Source: Lumbricus rubellus (Eukaryota; Annelida; Clitellata; Crassiclitellata; Lumbricidae). Taken from it: a DNA stretch of 64,000 bases. Both the position numbers and the translations under genes were made by a program. The notes under the pieces were generated by a model. The model was not told the origin of the DNA. It ran no database searches and saw only the letters and a program-made list of their open reading frames with translations. Positions within the stretch are counted from its first letter, which is position 1. The number at the start of each line of letters is the position of its first letter. The stretch is taken from assembly GCA_945859605.1 (NCBI GenBank), contig OX243814.1, forward strand, positions 29,315,307 through 29,379,306, written 5' to 3'. Shown one piece after another: positions 57,901 to 64,000 of the stretch.

Positions 57901-60008
57901 CCCAGGGTCTAGGCGAAGATTTAAAGAAAAGCTATTCTGGACCAATTGGCCAACCACAGAGAAGCTCGGTTCTTTACGGTTGCAGTACGAGTAAAAGGAA
58001 CTAAGAGTCTAAGAACCTATTTCCACCTCTAGCAAAGACCACCTATAACTTACACCCTAGACCGCATCCTTTTGCTCTACCAGTTAAAGATGTTAGAAAC
58101 TTTATTCCGAGGGTTCTCTTTGTCCCCCATTAATTACATTGTTATCCTCACATTACTTTTGTTGCTTATTTTTTTACTCTACTGCATGCCTGAAACAGCA
58201 CTGTACAATTGTCTAATTACAGTGACATAGTATGTGAACAACAACAGACCACGTAAACTGGTTTTCCACGTTTAATCCTTTAGATGGGCCACTTACCGCT
58301 GGCACATTCAACTGGCGCGTGGTCGCACTTCTTTGCAGCAGACATTTTGCACTCTGTCAGATTGTAGCAATCAATCTGGCAGCAACGTTGCTCGAAAACA
58401 TCTAGAAGAGGAAGAAGTATTATATGCATTATACAGTATATAAACGGTGTCTTAATTGAAGTGATACTCTTTTTGTTTGGGCGATATACTTGTCAATTCT
58501 AAATGAAACTCTATAAAATTTTACAGAATGTAAGAGGGATAAATTATCAATGTTTCCTGAGAATTTTTATCCAATTCGACGAACAGAGTCCGACGTTATG
58601 CGCATTCAAACATATATCTATAATTATATGTGTGTGTAACTGTGTATGTGTGCGAGTATAGGCTATATACACAAATATCATGTGTATATATAATATATAT
58701 ATATATATCATATATATGTATAATTGTATATAACATATATGTAATGTATATTTGTGTGTGTGTGTGGCCAAAAATATAGCTCATAACAAGAGAGCAACGA
58801 TAATGAAATAGAAGATACCCAAAAGTACAGACGGCTTAGATACAAAAGAAATGTAATTCATCCAAGACTTGAGAAATTAAAATAGAATAGAATATTTGCC
58901 ATTAATCAACAAATAATAATATTGCAAACCACGTTTTGGCTCAACTGCAATTATTTCTATAATTATTACTATTATCAACGATGACCCATCTGGCTTGTCC
59001 TTTTGATACCTCCATAGTGTTTCAATTGCCTGTAATTATAATTATATGCAACCTACGTTTCAGTCAATGATCCAAAACCCAACAATCATTTTTCATAAAT
59101 CAATCAATCAATCAGTCAGTCAGTCAATCAATCAGTCAGTCAGTCAATCAATCAACCAATCAATCAATCAACCAATCAATCAATCAACCGATTCACAGAC
59201 ATCAGACATCATTCCCCCGACCAACCACCACAACAGAACGACGTCTAAAAATTTTTTAAACAAAAAATAGGTTGGCTCAGCAAGCAACTAACGAGAAACA
59301 CGACAGGCATGAAATTGCGATAACCACCATGTAGGAGAACAGAGAAAACGGAGGACAGACAGACAGCCACTTCAGTCCCTTAATCCTCAGCACAATTTGT
59401 CAACGAGCGAGGAGGAGGAGGAAAAGAAGGAGGAGTAGGAGGACGAGGAAAAGGAATAGGAGGAGGAGGAAGATGAGGAGAAGGAGGGCGGAGGAGGATG
59501 AGAGGAAGGAGGAAGATGAGAAGAAGGAGGGAAGCAGGAGAAGGAGGAGGAAGAAGAGGAGGAGGGGAATAGGAGGAGAGGGAGAAAGATGAGGAGAAGG
59601 AGGAGGGGAGGAGGAGTGGAGGAGGATGAGGAGGAGGGGGTGAAAGGGAGAAGGAGGAAGATGAGGAGGATGGGAGGAGGAGGGGAGGAGGAAAATGAGG
59701 AGGGAGGAGGAGGAGGAGTAAGAGGAGGAGTAGGAGTAGGAAGGAGCGCCTCAGACCTTGCCAAAAAAAGCAGACGACGACGATGAACGGGAAGGGGGGG
59801 AGGTGGTCGTAGACTCACCATTCACTTGGCACTGGTCGATCTGGAGGCATTTGTCACAGCGCGAGTAGGCGCTCCTGCAGTCCTTGCTCGGAAAGGTTAA
59901 TGGGTGTGCAGTGGTGGACGTTAGGTTGAAGATGTGCAGCAGACTGTTGCTCGCATCCGTGCAGGCGATGCTGTTCGTTGCAGCGTCCATTGATGCTGGA
60001 TAAACACC
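47921..60008 (-). CDS. Unrecognised large five-pass membrane protein (8 exons, 5' end missing)
   Basis: I do not recognise this family. Exons, in order of translation: 59819-60008, 58297-58401, 57019-57624, 55840-55962, 53469-54669, 50261-51501, 48583-48735, 47921-48336. They join in one frame to 1344 residues and a stop. The N-terminal 430 residues are extracellular in character, with a cysteine-rich block (CDKCLQIDQC, RCCQIDCYNLTECK) and many N-glycosylation sites. Hydrophobic segments lie near residues 440-463, 512-540, 881-902, 1067-1087 and 1227-1252. A KKKKVCRCLQRFRH loop between the first two suggests an outside N-terminus. That gives two large outer loops, a 165-residue inner loop and a 90-residue inner tail. 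The topology resembles prominins, but I see no prominin sequence motifs and the protein is longer. A signal-peptide exon should lie upstream; I could not find it. Confidence 0.82.
48458..48560 (+). repeat. Interspersed repeat shared with 10247-10385
   Basis: cctattttcaaatctctatg, then cctgccacttatttggccag, then ggcacttcttttttt. Lies in an intron of the five-pass gene. Confidence 0.5.
48583..48735 (-). CDS. Five-pass protein exon: outer loop 2
   Basis: Encodes GFEDRKDSHHHVRDNLAELN and ADTWHVPMLPCNSIPIQPK. Acceptor tttttcag, donor CAG|GTAATT, phase 1 at both junctions. Confidence 0.8.
48797..49125 (+). mobile_element. Two head-to-tail SINE copies, partial duplication
   Basis: A full A-to-3' copy (48797-48956) is followed at once by a second copy starting at ttcgaggttcgaatccacct. 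The junction 'gagtag|tttcgaggttcg' points to unequal recombination rather than two insertions. Confidence 0.8.
49580..49775 (+). mobile_element. tRNA-derived SINE
   Basis: B box ggttcgaatccacctcaagt, accttgggcaagtccttcgc, ggagcgcttctaagtaggat, ending ataagaaatgcacatacaaa. Confidence 0.85.
49991..50233. mobile_element. hAT-like element, 243 bp
   Basis: CAGGGGCGGATACAG ... CTGGATTCGCCCTTG. Flanking octamers GTAGACTT and GAAGACTT match 7 of 8. It lies 27 bp beyond the donor of the neighbouring exon. Confidence 0.8.
50261..51501 (-). CDS. Five-pass protein exon: outer loop 1, TM3, inner loop, TM4
   Basis: Starts after gatttcag as (R)FHYDLQHLISSIDFKLPE. Contains TM3 LIFLALDVVILVFRF, an inner loop with basic KRKQNFVFFKKP and KVRKTYCYKDFLKQ, and TM4 LIVMAVILLIVGLGLRL. 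Ends MVHELLNLQGIAELHLA at donor GCAG|GTAACA. It is GC- and CpG-rich, unlike its flanks. Confidence 0.87.
52683..52915 (+). repeat. AAT and ACAAT microsatellites in an intron
   Basis: (AAT)n at about 52692-52713 and 52896-52915, and (ATACA)n at 52799-52822. They flank the exon-edge copy at 52858. Confidence 0.9.
52858..52895 (-). repeat. Copy of an exon 3' edge and splice donor
   Basis: Minus strand reads ctggcagtcacactttgctc then AAAG|GTATTG, matching the true exon end at 53469-53495 (ggcagtcgcactttgctcaa). It lies 0.6 kb further into the same intron, against an AAT array. Confidence 0.85.
52975..53050 (+). mobile_element. LINE 3'-end scrap
   Basis: gagcctctgggtattccccttgaagag-type stem, then caatttacgaatgaatgaat. 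Confidence 0.5.
53221..53432 (-). mobile_element. tRNA-derived SINE
   Basis: Near-consensus copy. The B box on the minus strand reads gagcttcgagtccacctcg, and the body and 3' end are as at 36736. Confidence 0.88.
53469..54669 (-). CDS. Five-pass protein exon: TM1, inner loop, TM2, start of outer loop 1
   Basis: Starts after aattgcag as (G)QLTDCPGYVGITISDRLEM. TM1 is FLGISAVIVLCVLAVCLILW. The inner loop carries RRQKKKKVCRCLQRFRHLSR. TM2 is FIIVVYLVFQVVYCLVMTFT. Then about 200 residues, probably helical (SFAKIGAVQSKFLNLTNESL; LLWVRLDRLLRLEKL), and MVMHRNVHHHHPLKDE. Ends HFAQ-AG|GTATTG. Confidence 0.87.
54729..54958 (+). repeat. (AATC)n microsatellite
   Basis: Imperfect AATC array starting about 60 bp upstream of the exon acceptor. 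Confidence 0.96.
54955..55066 (-). repeat. Copy of an exon 5' edge with its splice acceptor
   Basis: About 105 bp nearly identical to 54631-54735: intron end, acceptor AATTGCAG, and the first 16 codons (GQLTDCPGYVGITISD). The copy has only a silent change in the coding part. It is cut by TGA where the AATC array begins. Confidence 0.92.
55061..55100 (+). repeat. (AATC)n microsatellite
   Basis: Short array bounding the exon-edge copy. Confidence 0.95.
55500..55725 (+). mobile_element. LINE 3' end with RT C-terminus
   Basis: Encodes HALWNQLPPSTRSSILTGRP and FRCLKSPRQLSFFL, then ctgggagcacctctgattga, gtgcactgtgagaggcgcta, tataaattta and an (ATACA)n tail. Confidence 0.8.
55840..55962 (-). CDS. 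Five-pass protein exon: NASVLRWWFRGRNASL...
   Basis: Encodes ANASVLRWWFRGRNASLIM and RFHSSLALSPDERVWEVQLS with two N-glycosylation sites. The donor TCGG|GTAATT supplies the G before GQLTDCPG in the next exon. Found from frame and splice sites, as the exon is only 123 bp. Confidence 0.78.
56690..56915 (+). mobile_element. LINE 3' end with RT C-terminus
   Basis: Encodes LALWNQLPPSTRSCILTGG, then the same gagcgcctctgattggagtg / gcactgtgagaggcgctt stem and a pure (ACAAT)n tail (56876-56912). Sister copy of the element at 55500. Confidence 0.82.
57019..57624 (-). CDS. Five-pass protein exon: extracellular domain
   Basis: Starts after tctaccag as (G)DAYRYTLQPVFKDLKREFR. Continues VLYQVWFYVSITSVGFETP and RYIAEFLVVEHNTSVEWHRE, and ends NAPHMKFIIP. 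Strand-like composition with N-glycosylation sites suggests a beta-rich domain. The only donor that keeps frame is CCAG|GCATGT, a GC donor. Confidence 0.82.
57715..57835 (+). mobile_element. LINE 3'-end fragment
   Basis: gccgtggctgggttgggagc, gcctctgtgtagacttcttg, aaggggcgctttataagttt and a (GAAT)n tail. Confidence 0.7.
58297..58401 (-). CDS. Five-pass protein exon: cysteine-rich block
   Basis: Encodes (D)VFEQRCCQIDCYNLTECKM and KKCDHAPVECAS: seven cysteines in 35 residues. Acceptor cttctag, donor GCG|GTAAGT, phase 1 on both sides. Too short for ORF calling. Confidence 0.82.
58600..58765. repeat. TA/GT-rich microsatellite
   Basis: Mixed (TA)n and (GT)n in an intron. Confidence 0.85.
59098..59192 (+). 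repeat. (AATC)n microsatellite
   Basis: Imperfect AATC/AGTC array in an intron. Confidence 0.96.
59402..59745 (+). repeat. 340-bp GA-rich tract, almost pure purine
   Basis: GAG/GGA/AAG units with very few pyrimidines on the plus strand. It lies about 75 bp past the donor of the neighbouring exon, so the transcript strand is polypyrimidine. Confidence 0.95.
59819..60008 (-). CDS. Five-pass protein, most 5' exon visible
   Basis: Starts after gtgttcag as GVYPASMDAATNSIACTDA and ends CDKCLQIDQCQVN at AATG|GTGAGT. No start codon or signal peptide in the exon, so at least one more exon lies upstream. Confidence 0.78.
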
Positions 60009-60026
60009 CTGAACACACACACACAG

Positions 60027-60546
60027 CCACAGATCAATCAATCAATCAACGAGTCAATCAATCAGTCAATGAATCATCTAGTATAAAACAATCAATCAAC
60101 CAATCAATAAATCAATCAATCAATCGCAGCGTCCATCCTAAACACACACACACAGCTACAGATCAATCAATCGATCAATGAGTCAATCAATCAATCAATC
60201 AGTCAATCAATCAATCAATCGATCAATCAATTAATCAATCAATCATGCTGTTCGTCGCGGTGTCCATCGATGCTGGATAAACGCCCTAAACACATGCAGC
60301 CACAGATCAATCAATCGATCAATCAACGAGTCAATGAGTCAATCAATCAGTCAGTCAACCAAATCAATAAATCAATCATGCTGTTCATCACGGTGTCCAT
60401 CCTAAACACACACACACACACACACACAGCTACAGATCAATCAATCAATCATCCAATCAATCAATCAGTCAATCATTCAATCAACCAATGGCTGTAAATC
60501 AATCAACGAATCAATCAATCACTAGCCATGGATCATTCAATGGCTG

Positions 60547-60579
<33 letters not shown>

Positions 60580-60600
60580 AGCTGCGCAATCAATTAACAT
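60027..60600 (+). repeat. (AATC)n array with embedded exon-edge copies
   Basis: AATC units interrupted by CA runs and by three copies of the edge of the exon above. Confidence 0.95.
60120..60440 (-). repeat. Three copies of an exon 5' edge and acceptor
   Basis: Copies near 60122-60165, 60245-60312 and 60378-60438 resemble 59968-60030 (exon start, acceptor, CA run, 'cacagatcaatc'). The middle copy still encodes GVYPASMDTATNSM behind a usable tttAG. The other two have lost part of the exon start. Confidence 0.88.
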
Positions 60601-60925
60601 GTCAGTCTGGTTCTAATTGTGCGATGACCACTGCATCGGGGTAGTGGGTGAAGGGAGAGGGATAGTGCATCACATCCGGAGATCAGGCGCACAAGTTATT
60701 CGATTAGATTCGATTTGAGTGGATTAGTGAGTCGGGTTGGAGGAGGGTACGGGTAGGGAAGAAAGAAGTTAGAAAACTAACATCAGGATAAGAAGCTGTA
60801 CTGCAGACTTCAGGTCTGTCTAAGCCAGAGCTTTTGAAATGAATGACATAATGAAGAGGGGATTAGCTGGGCTGTTCATCACTGAAACAAGTGAAATGGC
60901 AAGACAAAGAAATACAAATGCACAG
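60601..60925. other. No feature recognised
   Basis: Unique sequence between the AATC array and the 15-bp minisatellite. It should be near the missing 5' end of the five-pass gene, but I see no convincing exon. Confidence 0.5.
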
Positions 60926-61050
60926 ATCTAGGACGATTGGCCATAGGACAATTGGCCATAGGACAATTGGTCATAGGACAATTGGTCATAGGACAATTGG
61001 TCATAGGACAATTGGTCATAGGACAATTGGTCATGGGACAATTGGTCATT
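60926..61050 (+). repeat. 15-bp minisatellite, about 8 copies
   Basis: Unit ataggacaattggtc (first copies ggcc), nearly perfect. As 15 is divisible by 3, it stays open in several frames and gives spurious repeat peptides. Confidence 0.97.
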
Positions 61051-61837
61051 AGTAGAAGCGGTACAAGTCGGATTCTGGTTAGTAAACTGCACTTTTTGAA
61101 CACGGGTTGCCGTTTGGCACAGTTGTAGTTGGGACCCAAGAGAACATTTTAAGAAGGGGAGCCATCCGAAATTTCCCTTAGCATTCAAGATAGCGGCTTT
61201 TTCAAAATGGCGGTCTGAGGCTCAAAAATTCTTATAAATCATCGTATCATCTCGTGTCTGGTGTCGTTTCTATATATTTCGGACTCGATTAACACGAATC
61301 TAAGATCAAAATCAACATTAGACATAAAAATTTGGCCAAAAAAAGAACTTTTACATTAAAAAAGCAAAATTGCTATTAAAATAGCTCTTCATTTCCATTG
61401 CTTGTTTTCCAATTTTTTGTGGCATATTCCTTCATAGCTCTGGATGTTTCCCCACAGTTTTGATTATTATGCATCCATCGGAACCATTTAGAATTATCTT
61501 TTGAACTCAAAATGGCGGCTTCTTAAAAATGGCGTTCTGCATCAAATACATTAATACAAGTTGTCAAGACATGCATGTCACGTCTAGTGTCGTTTACATA
61601 TATTTTTTTTACTCGACGAACACCAATCTAAGGTCAAAATCAACATAGGACATCAATATAAAGCCAATATGTTCAATGTTTTGCAAAACAGCAAAACTGT
61701 TTTTATAAAAAAATATTTCTTTTGTCTTCGTTGCCTTTCTTCAGTTTTTCGTGACATCCTTCCTCATGTATCTGGGTGGTTCTTGCAATTCTATTTATAA
61801 TTATTATAATTTATAATTAGACTAAATAGCTAAAACC

Positions 61838-62291
61838 TAATAATCGTAGTTTTTCATATTTTCGCCCGGTAAGCGAAAACGCCCGCACAGCAGTTATGAC
61901 CAACAGTACAACGATTATGACGATGACGACGACGATTACGATGATGACGACAACGACGTCATTATTCGATCCGTCTCCCTTGGCAACAGCGTCAGGTTCT
62001 GTGCCGTTACGGATGAGTGATTCGTTGATGACGGGATAGCAGAAGGTTCGCGCCAGTATGAGAATTGTGGAAAAATAGCTGGGGGGGTTGGCCTATGATA
62101 AACTTGAAATTGGGGTATGAAAAACATACTTTAACATGGGGCTCTAAAAATGACTGGGGGGGGTTGAACCCCCCCAACCCCCCCGGCAATTCTCACCCTG
62201 GTTCGCGCCTGAGGAACAGTTGGACCGTGATCATGGACCTTGACCCCACGAACAACGTCAGATTGGTCGATTCAGACATGGTGGTGGTGGA
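61838..62291 (-). pseudogene. Protocadherin 3' end, minus-strand copy (disrupted)
   Basis: Reading the minus strand, the pieces TNLTLFV, KVHDHGPTV and INESLIRNGT lead into a long hydrophobic run (NDVVVVIIVIVVVIVIIVVL) and TGRKYEK. This is the membrane-proximal and transmembrane end of a protocadherin. It is broken by a one-base loss relative to the other arm near 62243 and by the hAT insertion at 62054-62200. Confidence 0.7.
62054..62200. mobile_element. hAT-like MITE, 147 bp, with a visible empty site
   Basis: CAGTATGAGAATTG ... CAATTCTCACCCTG with perfect 8-bp duplication GTTCGCGC (62046-62053, 62201-62208). The matching place in the other arm (about 62990) has a single gcgcgaat and no insert. 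Confidence 0.95.
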
Positions 62292-62362
62292 TTAGTTCGG
62301 TTCTACCTCGACGCCAGCTGCTGCAATAGGCCCTCAAGGACGACCGATATCTCCCGCCTAAA

Positions 62363-62905
62363 TAACGAACATAGAGCAATTGAGCTGCTGAGGAGGCTGG
62401 ACTTTGAATCTGCATCTCTCCATAAATTGCAAGTGCTTGCCATTGACTCAAGTCATGACGTCCGATTGCCTTACGAAGCAAACGTCATCATATACGTCAC
62501 CGACGTCAATGACAATGTGGCAATTGTGACGGTCAATGTCTTGACAGAGTCTGGAGTGGCCGAGGTGTCTGAGGATGCTCTCAATGGAACCTTCGTCACT
62601 AATCTCAGAGTCAACGATCCGGATGACGGGCTAAACGGACAGACGACGACTAGACGGTGATGGGTCTCGCTGCTGGACTCAAACTACTACGATCTGTACA
62701 AAGTGGCTACAGCAGCATAGAGATGCTGATGCAGAAGACAATGCCCGTCTCTCCCATTACATATATGATATCTCAGCATCCTGTAGACGCCGCTTACCAT
62801 CACCACCACCGCACCCTCCTCCAGATCGACCAGAGAACAGGTGTCATCTCCGTCAAACTACCACCACCACAACCACCACCACCACCACCACCACCACCAC
62901 CACCA
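62363..62905 (+). pseudogene. Protocadherin ectodomain remnant
   Basis: Cadherin-repeat motifs in order: LDFESASLHKLQVLAIDSS, YVTDVNDNVAIVTVNVL, VAEVSEDALNGTFV, NDPDDGLNGQ, LLDSNYYDLYKVATA, DADAEDNARLSHYIYD, LLQIDQRTGVISV. The calcium-binding LDFE, DVNDN and DxD are present. The frame is broken by stops near 62372, 62658 and 62718 and by frameshifts. Protocadherin ectodomains are normally one uninterrupted exon, so this is most likely dead. Confidence 0.75.
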
Positions 62906-62912
62906 CCACCAC
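62866..62912 (+). repeat. (CCA)n microsatellite at the inner edge of the palindrome
   Basis: CCA array exactly where the right arm begins; a short CCA run also ends the left arm. Confidence 0.95.
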
Positions 62913-63235
62913 CAGCATGTCTGAATCGACCAATCTGACGTTGTTCGTGGGGGTCAAGGTCCATGATCACGGTCCAACTGCTCATCAGGCGCGAATCTTC
63001 TATCTCGTCATCAACGAATCACTCATCCGTAACGACGCAGGACCGGACGCTGTTGCCAAGGTATACGGATCGAATAATGACGTCGTCGTTGTCGTCATCA
63101 TTATAATCATCGTCGTCTCATCATAATCATCGACGTCATCGTCATAATCGTTGTACTGTTGGCTATAACTGCTCTGCTGGCGTTTTCTCTTTCCGGGCGA
63201 AAATATGAAAAACTACGATAATTAGGTTTTAGCTA
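62905..63235 (+). pseudogene. Protocadherin 3' end, plus-strand copy
   Basis: Encodes SESTNLTLFVGVKVHDHGP, TAHQARIFYLVINESLIRND and a hydrophobic VVVVVIIIIIVV run that hits a stop at 63123. LLAITALLAFSLSGRKYEKL follows in another frame. The sister arm keeps the transmembrane run open, so this copy has drifted. Confidence 0.65.
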
Positions 63236-63982
63236 TTTAGTCTAATTATAAATTATAATTATTATAGATTGAATTGCAAGAACCACCCAGATACATGCGG
63301 AACTTGCGGAAGGATGTCACGAAAAACTGAAGAAAAGCAACGAAGACAAAAGAAATATATATATTTTAATACATTGATCATATTGGCTTTATATTGATGT
63401 CCTAAGATGATTTTGACCTTAGATTGGTGTTCTTCGAGTCAAAAATTATATATGTAAACGACACTAGACGTGACATGCATGTCTTGACAACTTGTATTAA
63501 TGTATTTGACGCAGAACGCCACTTTTAAGAAGCCGCCATTTTGAGTTCAAAAGATAATTCTAAATGGTTCCGATGGATGCATAATAATCAAAACTGTGGA
63601 AAAACATCCAGAGCTATGAAGGAATATGCCACAAAAAATTGGAAAACAAGCAATGGAAATGAAGAGCTATTTTGTAAATTTCGATAGCAATTTTGCTGTT
63701 TTTTAATGTAAAAGTTCTTTTTTTGGCCAAATTTTTATGTCTAATGTTGATTTGACCTTAGATTCGTGTTAATCGAGTCCGAAATATATAGAAACGACAC
63801 CAGACACGAGATGATACGATGATTTATAAGAATTTTTGAGCCTCAGACCGCCATTTTGAAAAAAGCCGCCATCTTGAATTCTAAGGGAAATTTCGGATGG
63901 CTCCCCTTCTTAAAATGTTCTCTTGGGTCTCAACTACAACTGTGCCAAGCGGCAACCCGTGTTCAAAAAGTGCAGTTTACTT
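62905..63982. repeat. Right arm of the palindrome, about 1.08 kb
   Basis: Complement of 61081-62291. Beyond the cadherin part it has AT-rich sequence with 'aagccgccattttgag' and 'accgccattttgaaaaaagc' blocks, which look like paired sub-repeats. Confidence 0.92.
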
Positions 63983-64000
63983 TTGTGTGCCGCTTAGACT

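Larger units (their letters stand above)
61081..62291. repeat. Left arm of a palindrome, about 1.06 kb without its insertion
   Basis: Reverse complement of about 62905-63982. Matching runs include ctgcactttttgaacacggg, gaacattttaagaaggggag and cgtatcatctcgtgtctggt at the outer end, and gtcagattggtcgattcaga at the inner end. The arms differ by scattered substitutions and small indels plus one hAT insertion. Confidence 0.92.

Noticed and set aside
59387..59821. Proline/serine-rich ORF
   Set aside because: Produced by the GA-rich tract; the composition reflects the repeat.
60027..60600. CRISPR-like or satellite gene array
   Set aside because: The spacing comes from AATC units and copied exon edges; units are not separated by unique spacers and the genome is eukaryotic.

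Overview
This is eukaryotic (metazoan) DNA. It carries split genes with GT-AG introns, a ParaHox homeobox gene, a VEGFR/PDGFR-type receptor tyrosine kinase, a germinal-centre kinase, and dense short transposons. The species cannot be read from the sequence. The gene set and the abundant TAGGCCTA motif suggest a marine invertebrate, perhaps a deuterostome, but that is a guess. About four fifths of the window is introns, transposons and simple repeats.

Layout. (1) 21-7033 (+): the 3' half of a VEGFR/PDGFR-like receptor tyrosine kinase, eight exons, from the alphaC region of the kinase domain to the stop. (2) 10943-14372 (-): a complete two-exon Gsx gene with a textbook homeodomain, convergent with the kinase gene and only 3.9 kb away. 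(3) 14.4-28.7 kb: a gene-poor stretch full of short inverted-repeat transposons, SINEs and microsatellites. (4) 28682-38038 (+): a GCKIII kinase (STK24/25/26 family), nine well-supported exons plus one inferred start exon, with a polyglutamine tract in the linker. (5) 38-47.9 kb: gene desert with nested transposons, including a 2 kb hAT-like element that carries a 47-bp minisatellite. (6) 47921-60008 (-): eight exons (1344 codons, 5' end missing) of a large five-pass membrane protein that I do not recognise. (7) 61.1-64.0 kb: a palindrome with arms of about 1.06 kb. Each arm carries a protocadherin 3' end, and a degraded protocadherin ectodomain lies between them.

The most informative point is the neighbourhood. 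In vertebrates GSX1 sits by FLT3/FLT1, and GSX2 by PDGFRA/KIT/KDR. Here a VEGFR/PDGFR-type receptor lies directly next to Gsx, as expected if that linkage predates the vertebrate genome duplications. No Xlox or Cdx homeobox is visible in this window.

The transposon layer can be read in detail. At least ten elements have clear terminal inverted repeats and perfect 8-bp target duplications (hAT-like), and several more have 6-7 of 8 matches. There are also TTAA-bounded miniature elements, a tRNA-derived SINE whose 3' end resembles that of a resident LINE, and nested insertions that give relative ages. A second odd layer lies in gene 6, where short stretches spanning exon edges and splice sites are copied into the introns beside microsatellites ('exon-edge echoes'). 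All exon models were assembled by eye from reading frame, splice sites and family similarity.
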